Origin: an uncultured Sphingomonadales bacterium
Lineage (GTDB): Bacteria; Pseudomonadota; Alphaproteobacteria; Sphingomonadales; Sphingomonadaceae
DNA: 64,000 nt
Direction of reading: 5' to 3'
Assembly (NCBI GenBank): GCA_903821605.1
Contig: CAIJLZ010000004.1
Span: 62,001-126,000, forward strand
Each line of letters starts with the position of its first letter. Position 1 is the stretch's first letter. The notes under the pieces are model-generated. The model saw nothing but the letters and a program-made list of their open reading frames with translations, searched no databases and was not told where the DNA came from. A program made the translations under genes and the position numbers. Of the stretch, positions 55,597 to 64,000 are shown in pieces.

Positions 55597-57258
55597 TTGC
55601 TGTCGGCCTTGTCGGCGGCAATCTTTCTCGCGCTGGCACCCACGGTTGCCGCGATGGTGCCGCGCGAGCCGGATCGCGCCGCGCTTGCCGCTTATGTGCG
55701 CGCGCGGCTAGGGGATGCCGATGGCGATGCAGCGACGGCGCTTGCGGGCTATCATGCCGCGCTTCATGCCTATCCCGACAATGACATTCTCGCCAGCCGC
55801 GTACTCCGTCAGGCCATTGTGCAGGGCGACAGCCGCATCATGCTGGACACCGCGCGCCAGCTCGACGCGCGCAATCATCTATCGTCGGATAGCCGTTTCC
55901 TGCTGATTGTCGATGCGATCAACCGGCGTGACCTCGCCGTGGCGCGGGCACAGCTCGACCGGTTGGAGAAGGAATCGCTGTTCGGTTTTACCAGCCCGAT
56001 TATTCGCGCGTGGTTGGCGCTGGATGCGCATGCGGCCCAGCCGCTCAACGAACTGTCCAGCCCGGCAGTCGATCCCGCTTTTTCAAGCTATTATGACGAG
56101 CATCGGGCGTTGTTGCTGCTCGCCGCCGGCAAGACCGACGAGGGCATTTCGATTCTGCGCCCGCTGTTCAACGATTTCGGCAGTGGCCGCAATGTCCGGC
56201 TGAAGCTGCTCGCCGCGAATGCGCTGGTGATGAAGGGGCGGCGGGACGACGCGCGGGCGATCCTTGATGGCGATGATCCGCTCTTGGTGACAGCGCGGCT
56301 TCGGCTGGAATCGGGCCAAATCCTTGCCCGTCCGGTGTTGACGACATCGCAGGCGCTGGCGGATTTGTTGTTGCGGCTCGCCTCTGATGTGAATCGCGAA
56401 CGGGTGACGCCGATGGCGCTGACACTCGCCCGTGCCGGGTTGATGGCAGACCCGCAATTGACGGAATCCCGCTTGTTCACCGCTATGTTGCTGGGTTCGA
56501 TCGGCCAGCCGCGCCTTGGCCTGGGACTATTGCCGACTGCCCAAGGCGAGCTGTTCGCCAAGCCGCTTGCGGATGCGCGCATCCAGTTGTTGGTGAAGGA
56601 TGGCCATCTCGCTGAGGCGGTGAAGCTCGCCGCAAGCGAGGTCAATGTGCCGGATGCGACCGATAGTGATTGGACCCGGCTGGCCGATCTCTACACCGAT
56701 CAGGAACAATATTCGGACGCCGCCAGTGCCTATGCCAAGGCGATTGCGATTGTGACGGCGCGCGACGGTGCCGACAAGGTGCCATGGTCTTATTATCTCC
56801 TTCATGGTGGCGCGCTCGATAAGGCGGGGCGCTGGCCGGAAGCCAAGGTCCAGCTCGCGGAAGCGGCTCGGCGCGGGGCAGATCAGCCGGTGGCGCTCAA
56901 TTATCTCGGCTATGCTCAACTCGAACGCCGCGAAAATTTGGCGGAAGCCGAAAAGCTGATCGAACGGGCGGCGGCATTGCGGCCGGATGATCCGGCGATC
57001 ATGGACTCGCTGGGTTGGACCTATTTCATCCGTGGCCAGCATGATAAGGCCATTGCCACGTTGGAACGGGCGGCCATGGCTGAACCAGCCGAACCGACGA
57101 TCAACGAGCATTTGGGCGATGCCTATTGGCAGGTCGGTCGCCGGATTGATGCGCGCTATGCATGGACGGCGGCGCTGCCCCATGCCGATGAGGTGCAGAC
57201 GAAACGGTTGCGGGCCAAGATTGATCGCGGCGTCACGCCGGAAACCGCTGCACCCTGA
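55597..57258 (+). CDS. Exported tetratricopeptide-repeat protein
   Basis: 553 residues if a TTG start at 55597 is used: the signal peptide follows (MLSALSAAIFLALAPTVAAM). At least four TPR-like repeats in the C-terminal half (SDAASAYAKAIAIV, AEKLIERAAALRPDDPAIMD, DKAIATLERAAMAEPAEPTI, VGRRIDARYAWTAAL). The start lies just past the ETF-QO stop, so the genes are likely co-transcribed. ATGs at 55552 (inside ETF-QO) and later are alternatives. ispE begins 11 bp after. Confidence 0.78.
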   Translation: MLSALSAAIFLALAPTVAAMVPREPDRAALAAYVRARLGDADGDAATALAGYHAALHAYPDNDILASRVLRQAIVQGDSRIMLDTARQLDARNHLSSDSRFLLIVDAINRRDLAVARAQLDRLEKESLFGFTSPIIRAWLALDAHAAQPLNELSSPAVDPAFSSYYDEHRALLLLAAGKTDEGISILRPLFNDFGSGRNVRLKLLAANALVMKGRRDDARAILDGDDPLLVTARLRLESGQILARPVLTTSQALADLLLRLASDVNRERVTPMALTLARAGLMADPQLTESRLFTAMLLGSIGQPRLGLGLLPTAQGELFAKPLADARIQLLVKDGHLAEAVKLAASEVNVPDATDSDWTRLADLYTDQEQYSDAASAYAKAIAIVTARDGADKVPWSYYLLHGGALDKAGRWPEAKVQLAEAARRGADQPVALNYLGYAQLERRENLAEAEKLIERAAALRPDDPAIMDSLGWTYFIRGQHDKAIATLERAAMAEPAEPTINEHLGDAYWQVGRRIDARYAWTAALPHADEVQTKRLRAKIDRGVTPETAAP

Positions 57259-57269
57259 TCGGGCCGCAG

Positions 57270-58106
57270 ATGTTGCACGAAACGGCCTTCGCCAAGATCA
57301 ACCTTGCGCTCCATGTGCGGCGGCGGCGTGCGGATGGCTATCATGACATTGAGACGGTCTTCGCCTTTGCGGCCGATGGCGATGCGCTGTCGGCAGAATT
57401 GGCGGACGACATCAGTCTTGAGTTGACCGGTCCATTCGGGGCGGTGCTGGCGGTTGATCCTGCGGATAATCTGGTGCTGCGCGCAGCACGGGCGCTGCAA
57501 CAGGCATTCGCCATTCCTCACGCGGCCCGGCTGGTGCTGGATAAGCGCCTGCCGGTGGCGTCCGGCATCGGCGGTGGCTCGGCGGATGCCGCGGCCGCAC
57601 TGCGCCTGTTGGCGCGGTTGTGGCGGATTGATCCCGCTGACCACCGGCTGATGGTGATTGCCGAACAACTTGGATCGGATGTGCCCGCCTGTCTCGGTTC
57701 GATCACCGGATGGGCGGATGGACGCGGATTTCCGGTGCAGCCCATCGCGGCTGCGGGCTTGGCCGGTACGCCATTATTGCTGGTCAATCCGGGCGTCGCC
57801 GTGGCAACCGGTTCGGTATTCGCGGGCTGGGATCGGGTTGATCGCGGCCCGCTGTCACAGGCGGGGGGCATCGCGGCGGCGCTGGCGGGGCGCAATGATC
57901 TGCAGCGGTCGGCGGTGACATTGGCCCCGGTGATTGGCGACTTGCTGGCGACACTCGAAGACACCGCGCCGCTCGTCGCCCGCATGTCGGGCTCAGGCGC
58001 GACCTGTTTTGCGCTTTATGATAGCCTTGCCGCGCGCGATGCAGCGGCGGCGCGCCTGCATTCAGGCCATCCGGGCTGCTGGACGCTCATTACCACTATT
58101 CGCTGA
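57270..58106 (+). CDS. ispE: 4-diphosphocytidyl-2-C-methyl-D-erythritol kinase
   Basis: Fourth step of the MEP isoprenoid pathway. 278 residues with the GHMP-kinase motif LPVASGIGGGSADAAAALRL, the N-terminal AFAKINLALHV and a C-terminal ARMSGSGATCFALYD. Follows the TPR gene closely and overlaps smc at its 3' end by 45 bp. Confidence 0.96.
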   Translation: MLHETAFAKINLALHVRRRRADGYHDIETVFAFAADGDALSAELADDISLELTGPFGAVLAVDPADNLVLRAARALQQAFAIPHAARLVLDKRLPVASGIGGGSADAAAALRLLARLWRIDPADHRLMVIAEQLGSDVPACLGSITGWADGRGFPVQPIAAAGLAGTPLLLVNPGVAVATGSVFAGWDRVDRGPLSQAGGIAAALAGRNDLQRSAVTLAPVIGDLLATLEDTAPLVARMSGSGATCFALYDSLAARDAAAARLHSGHPGCWTLITTIR

Positions 58107-61100
58107 CCCGTCATGGCCAAGCAGCTGTTCGGCGCGTTGGAGGTCGACCGATACCAATCGGCTGACACCCCGTTCCACCATCGTCACCCCGAACAAGCGG
58201 TCCATCCGGCTCATCGTCACCGCATTATGGGTGACGATCAGATAGCGCGTGTCGGTTTCCTGCTTCATCTGATCGAGCAAATCGCAGAAGCGTTCGATAT
58301 TCGCATCATCGAGCGGCGCATCAACCTCGTCGAGCACGCAGATCGGCGCCGGATTGGTGAGGAACAGGCCGAAAATCAGCGCAACCGCCGTCAGAGCCTG
58401 CTCGCCACCCGATAACAGGGTAAGCGATGCGAGCCGTTTGCCGGGCGGTTGGGCGAGAATTTCCAGCCCGGCTTCCAGCGGATCATCGCTATCAACCAGT
58501 TCAAGATGGGCCTCACCGCCGCCGAACAACGTGGTGAACAGCCGCCGGAAATGGCCATCGACCGCTTCGAACGCCGCGAGCAGCCGCGCCCGGCCTTCGC
58601 GGTTGAGGCTGCCGATCGAGCCGCGCAGCCGGTTGATCGCGAGGTGCAGATCATCCCGTTCCTTGATGCTGATCTCGCGCGTTTGTTCAAGCTCGGTCAA
58701 TTCGGCCTCGGCGACCAAATTGACCGGGCCAAGTCGTTCGCGATCAAGGGTGGCGCGTTCGAGCCGGGCAGATTCGTCTGAGGCCATGCCGACATCATCG
58801 CTTGAAAAGCCGATTTTCTCGGGCAGCACCGGGGCCGGGCATTCGAAGCGTTCACCCGCGACCCGGCCCATTTCGACCCGGCGCTGTTCCTGATTTTCGA
58901 AGCGAGCCGCCGCGCCAGCGCGGGATTCGCGCGCGGCGGCGAGCGCTTCACCGGCCTGCGCCATGGCCTGTTCGGTGGTGCGGAGCATGGCTTCCGCTTG
59001 ATGTTCCGCCTCAACCCGTTCGGCCGAACGGAGGGCCGCCGCCCCGGCCTGTTGGTCCAGTGTAGCAATCAGCGCCGCCAGCCGGGCGGGGCGCGCCTGT
59101 TGTTCGGCCTGTTCATGGGCGATATCTTCCAGCCGTTGCTGCATGTCGCGCAGCCGCCGTGCCGCATCACCGGCGCGCGACTTCCAGCTTTTGATTTCCG
59201 AGCGGATCGAATCGCGCCGTGACTGATCGCGGCCAATCCGGCCATGCAGCCCGGCCAGTTCGCTGCGGGCGTGGCCAAGCTGGTCACGCGCCTGATCATG
59301 GGTGGCCCGCAAGTGCGCGACCCGGCTGGTGATCTCTTGCTGATCCGGCAAGGCGGCACGGGCGGCTTCGGCCTCGGTCCCTTGCTGGGTCGCGGCGTCG
59401 CGATTGGCGGCCGCGCGAGTCGCGCGCTCTTCCAGCACCCGGCGCTGGTCGGCTAGCCGGTCCAGCGCGGCGCGGGCCTGATCGCCTTCGCGCAGTGCCT
59501 GACGTTGGGTGGCTTCGGCGCTGGCCAACTGGTCGCGCGCGGTTCGTTCGGCGTCACGGGCGGCGGCCATGGCGGCGTGCGCCGTCTGTTCGGCCTGTTC
59601 TGCCGCTGCCACTCGCGCACGCGCCGCCGGGATTTGGTCTTCCAAGGCGGACAGCCGGTTGAGGCGCAACAGCCGTTCGGCGGCATCCGCGCCAAGGCCG
59701 GTGGCGACATAACCGTCCCACCGCCGCAATCTGCCGTCGGTTGTTACCAATCGCTGGCCGACGCGCAGCTCCAGCGTGCCATGATCGACATCGACCACGC
59801 CCACCTGTTTCAGTCGCCGGACAAGTGCGGCCGGGGCCTGCACCATGTCGGCCAGGCAGATGGTGCCCGTTGGCAAGGCCGGGTCATCGTCGCGCGCTGC
59901 TGTGCCGCCCCAATATCGCGCCCCGCCGGGCTGCAAGCCTGCATCCAGCTCATCCCCAAGGGCCGCCGCCAGCGCCTGTTCATAGCCCGGCTTGGCCCGG
60001 ACATGGCCGATGGCGCGGTCTGCCGTGTCGCCGCTTGCGAGCGCCTTTTCGAGCGCCCGCGCTTCGGATTCGAGCGCGGCGCACTGGGCGCGCAACTCTC
60101 CGACCTTGGCCTGCGCCACCTCACGGTCGCGGGCGGCCGTATCACGCGCCTGTTCGGCGGCCAAAATGGCGCGCTGTGCCGTCGCGATGGCGCTTTCACC
60201 GGTGACGGCGCGCGCCTCGGCATCCTTCAGACTGGCTTGCAATGGCGCGGATTCGGGCAAGCGGTGCAGTTCGCCTGCGATGGTGGTGCATTCCTGTTCG
60301 GCGCGGGCAATGGCTTGGCGGGCCGCTTGCAGCGCGGCCTCGGCGACGCGCGCATCGGCCAGTGCGGCGGCCTGCTCCGTCTGGGCGCGGGCGAGCGCGA
60401 GTTCGGCGGCATGGGCTGTTTCGGCAAGATGGGCGACCAGTGCCTCGCGATTGGCCTGCTCCTTGTCGGATTGGGTCAGGCTCTGGGCGAGCGTCTTGTC
60501 TTCTTCCTCAAGCCGTTCCAGCGCCTCGGCCGCGTCATGGCCCAGTTCGTCTTCGCGTCCCTGATCCTGAATCAGCGATTCGCGCCGCTCTTGCAATTCT
60601 CGCAGGCGGCGTTCGGTCATCGCCAGTTCCTGCCGGTTGCTGGCAAGCTGCTGCGCCAGTTCATTGGCGGCATCACGCGCCTGTTGCGCGGCGGCGCGGG
60701 CTTCGGCCAGTGTCGTGACCGCCTGTTGCTGGTGGGCGCGCGTGGCATCTTGTCCCGATTGGGCGGCCTGCACCGCAGCATCGGCAATTTCTGCTTCTTT
60801 GCGCGCCTCATTGGCAGCGGCGACCGCATCGCGCCAGCGGGCGAAGATTAGCCGGGCCTCGGCCAGCCGAATGTCTTCGCTAAGCGCGCGATAGCGTTCG
60901 GCGGCGCGCGCCTGTCGCCGGAGTGCCCCGGCGCGTTGTTCCATTTCGACCAGTAGTTCGTCGAGCCGGGCGAGATTGGCTTCGGTCGCGCGCAGCTTTT
61001 GTTCGGCATCCTTGCGGCGGACGTGCAGGCCGGAAATGCCCGCGGCCTCTTCCAACATCTGGCGACGTTCGACCGGCTTGGCAGCGATGACGGCGGCGAT

Positions 61101-61556
61101 TTTGCCTTGGCTGACCAGTGCCGGGCTATGCGCCCCGGTCGCGGCATCGGCGAACAGCAGCGACACATCCTTGGCGCGGACGTCTCGGCCATTGAGGCGA
61201 TAGGCGGACCCGGCCCCGCGTTCGATCCGGCGGACGACTTCCACCTCGCCATCATGATGCACGCCGCTGCCGGGTAGGCCGGGCGTATGATCGCCCGACC
61301 GTTCGATCAGCAGCGACACCTCGGCAAAGTCGCGGGGCGGGCGGCTGGTGGTGCCAGCGAAGATCACATCTTCCATCCCGCCGCCGCGCATCGACTTGGC
61401 GCTGGATTCGCCCATGACCCAGCGGATCGCTTCGAGCAGGTTCGATTTGCCGCAACCGTTCGGCCCGACAACGCCGGTCAGCCCCGGTTCGATCCGGAGT
61501 TCCGCCGGATCGACGAAACTCTTGAACCCGCTGAGCTTGAGCCGCCGGATTTTCAT
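58062..61556 (-). CDS. smc: Chromosome segregation protein SMC
   Basis: 1164-residue condensin ATPase. Walker A GVVGPNGCGKSN at the N-terminus, ABC signature LTLLSGGEQALTA and Walker B VLDEVDAPLDDANIE at the C-terminus, two long coiled-coil arms rich in Ala/Gln/Arg, and a hinge near the middle (GHVRAKPGYEQALAAALGDE). Loaded by ParB at parS in many bacteria; parAB and parS lie 46 kb away in this window. Starts 33 bp after the dsbA-like gene. Confidence 0.96.
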   Translation of the reverse strand: MKIRRLKLSGFKSFVDPAELRIEPGLTGVVGPNGCGKSNLLEAIRWVMGESSAKSMRGGGMEDVIFAGTTSRPPRDFAEVSLLIERSGDHTPGLPGSGVHHDGEVEVVRRIERGAGSAYRLNGRDVRAKDVSLLFADAATGAHSPALVSQGKIAAVIAAKPVERRQMLEEAAGISGLHVRRKDAEQKLRATEANLARLDELLVEMEQRAGALRRQARAAERYRALSEDIRLAEARLIFARWRDAVAAANEARKEAEIADAAVQAAQSGQDATRAHQQQAVTTLAEARAAAQQARDAANELAQQLASNRQELAMTERRLRELQERRESLIQDQGREDELGHDAAEALERLEEEDKTLAQSLTQSDKEQANREALVAHLAETAHAAELALARAQTEQAAALADARVAEAALQAARQAIARAEQECTTIAGELHRLPESAPLQASLKDAEARAVTGESAIATAQRAILAAEQARDTAARDREVAQAKVGELRAQCAALESEARALEKALASGDTADRAIGHVRAKPGYEQALAAALGDELDAGLQPGGARYWGGTAARDDDPALPTGTICLADMVQAPAALVRRLKQVGVVDVDHGTLELRVGQRLVTTDGRLRRWDGYVATGLGADAAERLLRLNRLSALEDQIPAARARVAAAEQAEQTAHAAMAAARDAERTARDQLASAEATQRQALREGDQARAALDRLADQRRVLEERATRAAANRDAATQQGTEAEAARAALPDQQEITSRVAHLRATHDQARDQLGHARSELAGLHGRIGRDQSRRDSIRSEIKSWKSRAGDAARRLRDMQQRLEDIAHEQAEQQARPARLAALIATLDQQAGAAALRSAERVEAEHQAEAMLRTTEQAMAQAGEALAAARESRAGAAARFENQEQRRVEMGRVAGERFECPAPVLPEKIGFSSDDVGMASDESARLERATLDRERLGPVNLVAEAELTELEQTREISIKERDDLHLAINRLRGSIGSLNREGRARLLAAFEAVDGHFRRLFTTLFGGGEAHLELVDSDDPLEAGLEILAQPPGKRLASLTLLSGGEQALTAVALIFGLFLTNPAPICVLDEVDAPLDDANIERFCDLLDQMKQETDTRYLIVTHNAVTMSRMDRLFGVTMVERGVSRLVSVDLQRAEQLLGHDGSANSGNERPAARMA

Positions 61557-61589
61557 GCTGTCAGCGCCGCAAGGACCGCAAAACCGGGA

Positions 61590-62309
61590 TCAAAGCGCCG
61601 CCTTGATCTTCGGCTCCAGCAGGTCCCAGCTCGCCACGTCGTCGATGCGCTTGCCGTTGATCAGGAACATCGGCGTACCGGACAGCTGATATTCGTTGAT
61701 CGCGCGATTGCGCATCGCGACCAGCCGGTCGAGTTCTGGCTTGCTGGCAAGGCAGGCATTGGCCTTGGCCGCCGGGATGCCACGTTGCGCGACAAAAGCG
61801 GTAAGGCCGGTCAATTCTGCCAGCTTTTGGAATTGCTGGGCTGGTGGCAAGCCGCCAAGCGACTGCTGTTCAGCCTGCGACATTTTCTGCGCTTTTTCGA
61901 ACATCGCCGCCTGATTGGTGAACATTTGCTCGGTCAGCTTGAAATAGGGCTTGGCCCCGCCGCACCGGCTGAGCAGTGCGGAGACGACATCGATCGGGTC
62001 ACGCACGAAATTGCGAACTTCCAGCGAGACGCTGCCATTGGCAATATATTTGGCCTTGAGCAACGGGACGCCCTTTTCGGCAAATTCGCCGCAATGCGAG
62101 CAGGTCAGCGAGGCATATTCGACGACCTTCACCTTGGCGTTCGGATTGCCGATGCGGAAACCGCCATCGGCGGTCGCGGTGGCATTGTCGAGCCAGACGC
62201 TGGCATTGGCGGGCTTGGCTTCGGCCTCGTTGGTCGCGGTGGGTTCCTTGTTGCATCCCGCGAGTACGAGGAAACCGATCAGGGCAGTCTTGAACTTGCT
62301 GGCACGCAT
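61590..62309 (-). CDS. DsbA-family thioredoxin-fold lipoprotein
   Basis: 239 residues from an ATG at 62309 (AAGGAG upstream). Lipoprotein-type signal MRASKFKTALIGFLVLAGC, lipid Cys19, then a DsbA-like domain with the active site L-T-C70-S-H-C73. An SGTPMFLINGKR cis-proline loop is present. Likely a periplasmic disulfide oxidase or isomerase. A longer upstream in-frame extension overlaps dciA in another frame and was rejected. Confidence 0.9.
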   Translation of the reverse strand: MRASKFKTALIGFLVLAGCNKEPTATNEAEAKPANASVWLDNATATADGGFRIGNPNAKVKVVEYASLTCSHCGEFAEKGVPLLKAKYIANGSVSLEVRNFVRDPIDVVSALLSRCGGAKPYFKLTEQMFTNQAAMFEKAQKMSQAEQQSLGGLPPAQQFQKLAELTGLTAFVAQRGIPAAKANACLASKPELDRLVAMRNRAINEYQLSGTPMFLINGKRIDDVASWDLLEPKIKAAL

Positions 62310-62349
62310 GAGGGGCAGGCTCCTTGGTTGGTTCGATGTGGGGGTGAAC

Positions 62350-62928
62350 CTAGTCACGCGGACGTGGTTCACCATCCTTTTCAGCGGCGTTCTGCCCGAT
62401 TGCGGGCGGTTCGTCAAAGACCGGTGCGCCATCCGAGGCGGCGACCGCGCCAGCAAAGGATTCGAGGCAGGCACGCAGTTCAGGATCAATGATCGGTCGC
62501 AGCCCGAGACCCAGCGCTGCCGGCACCGCACGCAGGCTGGGCGGGCTTTTGCGCTCGGGCCGGACGGTGGCCACCCGATCCTGTCGCAGCACAATCCGGG
62601 CCACGGCGGCATAGCCGAAAAAACGGTTGGCGCGTTCGATGATGTCGGGCGCGACATGTTGCAACATCGGCGCGTGGGCGGGCTCCACCACCAATGTCAG
62701 CACGCCGTCTGCGCGCTGGCCCGGCGGGAAGCGGATCGATTCCGGCGCCGACACCTGCGCATAACGCTGGCCGACGATCTCGGCCCAGCGGCTGATGATC
62801 GAGGATTGGACGAAACCGAAGCGACGAAACGACATGCGGCCGATATCGGGCAGCAGTTCTCCGACGCGGCTGCTATGCTTGCGCCGCCCGGTCTCACTGC
62901 CACTTCCTGCTTTGCGCCCTTTTGTCAT
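62350..62928 (-). CDS. dciA: DUF721 protein, DciA-like replicative-helicase operator
   Basis: 192 residues beginning MTKGRKAGSGSETGRRKHSS (an ATG four codons earlier is possible). The DUF721 core is RFGFVQSSIISRWAEIVGQR, with RADGVLTLVVEPAHAPML. DciA is thought to load the replicative helicase in bacteria lacking DnaC. Positioned between the dsbA-like gene and mutY, as is common in alphaproteobacteria. Confidence 0.82.
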   Translation of the reverse strand: MTKGRKAGSGSETGRRKHSSRVGELLPDIGRMSFRRFGFVQSSIISRWAEIVGQRYAQVSAPESIRFPPGQRADGVLTLVVEPAHAPMLQHVAPDIIERANRFFGYAAVARIVLRQDRVATVRPERKSPPSLRAVPAALGLGLRPIIDPELRACLESFAGAVAASDGAPVFDEPPAIGQNAAEKDGEPRPRD

Positions 62929-62954
62929 GCCGACTTCCATGCCATAGCCCGGCC

Positions 62955-63977
62955 ATGGCTGTCGACAGCACTTCCCCGATCGCCGCGAGTTTGTTGCGCT
63001 GGTATGATCGCCACGCCCGCGACCTGCCTTGGCGCATTTTGCCGGGGCGAAACATCACGCCTGATCCCTATCGGGTTTGGATGTCGGAAATCATGCTGCA
63101 ACAAACGACCGTGGCCACGGTGCGCGAACGGTTCGCCCAGTTTGTCAGCCGCTGGCCGACGGTTGTCGATCTCGCCGCCGCCGCCGATAGCGATGTGCTC
63201 GCCGCTTGGGCAGGGCTTGGCTATTATGCGCGTGCCCGTAATTTGCTGGCATGTGCGCGCGCGGTGGTGGAGCGGCATGGCGGTATTTTCCCGCAGGATG
63301 AGGACGCGTTGCGCGCGCTGCCCGGCATTGGCCCCTATACCGCTGCGGCCATCGCCGCCTTTGCTTATGGTCATCGCGCGGTGATCGTTGATGGCAATGT
63401 CGAGCGGGTGGTCAGCCGATTGCGCGCGATCGATACGCCGCTGCCCGCTGCCAAGGCCAATATTTACGATGCGATGGACGCCATGACCCCAGCACATCGC
63501 GCCGGGGATTTCGCGCAGGCGATGATGGATCTGGCGAGTGCAGTTTGCGCGCCAAAACGGACCAATTGCCTGATCTGTCCCCTGCAAGATGATTGCGCCG
63601 CCCGGCGTGCGGGTGATCCGCTGCGTTTCCCGCTTAAAGCGGCTCGCAAGCAGCGTCCGGTGCGACATGGCGAGGTGTGGTGGGTGGAGCGCGACGGTGC
63701 GGTGCTGCTGGTTCGCCGCCCCGACAAGGGCATGTTGGGCGGGATGCGCGGCCTGCCGGGCAGTGGGTGGATCGACGGTGCAGGCAGTGATGTGGCCGAT
63801 GTCACCCATGTCTTCACCCATTTCGAGTTGCGGCTGAAGATCGTGGCGATGTCGCCTGCCGAAGCAGCACGGCGCGGGATTGACGGGGCATATTGGCCGC
63901 TTGAACAATTGGACGCGGCCGGGTTACCGACCCTATACACTAAGGTGACCGACAAAATGGGAGCAACAAAGGCATGA
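62955..63977 (+). CDS. mutY: A/G-specific adenine glycosylase MutY
   Basis: Removes adenine opposite 8-oxoguanine. 340 residues: SEIMLQQTTVATV with the catalytic Glu, LPGIGPYTAAAIAAFAYG (HhH), VDGNVERVVSRL with the catalytic Asp, the 4Fe-4S ligands C-x6-C-x2-C-x5-C in CAPKRTNCLICPLQDDC, and a C-terminal Nudix-like domain with GMLGGMRGLPGSGW. Start at MAVDSTSPIAASL. Confidence 0.96.
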   Translation: MAVDSTSPIAASLLRWYDRHARDLPWRILPGRNITPDPYRVWMSEIMLQQTTVATVRERFAQFVSRWPTVVDLAAAADSDVLAAWAGLGYYARARNLLACARAVVERHGGIFPQDEDALRALPGIGPYTAAAIAAFAYGHRAVIVDGNVERVVSRLRAIDTPLPAAKANIYDAMDAMTPAHRAGDFAQAMMDLASAVCAPKRTNCLICPLQDDCAARRAGDPLRFPLKAARKQRPVRHGEVWWVERDGAVLLVRRPDKGMLGGMRGLPGSGWIDGAGSDVADVTHVFTHFELRLKIVAMSPAEAARRGIDGAYWPLEQLDAAGLPTLYTKVTDKMGATKA

Positions 63978-64000
63978 CGGGAATCGGCTTCACGGGATCG
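63974..64000 (+). CDS. nudC: Start of a NudC-like NAD+ diphosphatase, cut by the window end
   Basis: Nine codons are visible from an ATG overlapping the mutY stop in an ATGA junction: MTGIGFTGS. This N-terminus resembles that of sphingomonad NudC-type Nudix hydrolases. Identification rests on very few residues. Confidence 0.45.

Noticed and set aside
59505-60851. 448-codon plus-strand frame opposite smc
   Set aside because: Its Gly/Leu-rich translation mirrors the coiled-coil Ala/Gln/Arg codons of smc and has no start signal.

Overview
The window reads as chromosomal DNA of an alphaproteobacterium of the order Sphingomonadales. GC is high, genes are packed with many 4-bp ATGA stop/start overlaps, and several proteins are of types I associate with sphingomonads (DUF6489, DUF1491, the DUF4402 pilin-like protein with its own chaperone and usher, a small exported lipoprotein beside tRNA-Lys, MucR). 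I do not assign a genus. No insertion sequence, prophage, CRISPR array or rRNA operon was seen.

Layout. 1-5.2 kb: start of a leftward FYDLN-domain gene, then aroA-cmk-rpsA, a cytochrome c gene on the opposite strand, and ihfB. 5.5-9.7 kb: a DUF4402 / PapD-like chaperone / usher-like surface-structure operon. 9.7-15.6 kb: a leftward translationally coupled run DUF6489-mnmE-mnmG-rsmG-parA-parB that carries one perfect and one near-perfect parS site. 15.7-20.6 kb: ogt, a dienelactone hydrolase, terC, rho, hemJ and hemE. 20.57-20.85 kb: the divergent hemE/ppsR gap, which has DnaA boxes and phased GANTC sites and is the probable chromosome origin. 20.8-25.6 kb: ppsR-maf-aroE-coaE-dnaQ, then hpf and ptsN. 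25.6-29.6 kb: DUF1491, a cell-wall hydrolase, a leftward pair (FA2H-like hydroxylase and YghO-like acyltransferase) that I propose acts on sphingolipid, folK and tRNA-Lys(UUU). 29.7-32.3 kb: a lower-GC stretch with a lipoprotein, a membrane protein, two divergent winged-helix regulators and a single-TM protein behind a perfect FNR-type box. 32.4-47.1 kb: a metabolic island with an IorAB-type molybdenum hydroxylase, a GlxA-type AraC regulator, an N-methylglutamate dehydrogenase / sarcosine-oxidase-like operon with purU and a cupin regulator, and the opposing operon mgsABC-gmaS. 47.5-64 kb: a Pro/Ala-rich unknown, an inositol-monophosphatase-like protein, a small PilZ-like protein behind a CtrA box, a candidate small RNA or double terminator, mucR, a LysR regulator, moaB, a divergent UDG-like protein, ETF-QO, a TPR protein, ispE, and the conserved smc/dsbA-like/dciA versus mutY-nudC block.

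How the genes work together. The clearest pathway is methylamine use by the N-methylglutamate route: GmaS makes gamma-glutamylmethylamide, MgsABC makes N-methylglutamate, MgdABCD oxidises it to glutamate and a folate-bound C1 unit, and PurU releases formate. Two regulators lie inside this island, and a 21-bp-spaced direct repeat sits between the GlxA-type regulator and the dehydrogenase operon. The second theme is the replication and segregation neighbourhood (oriC, parS, parAB, and farther away smc and dciA). The third is a possible ceramide acylation and 2-hydroxylation pair. Functions come from reading the translated sequences; no database search was run.
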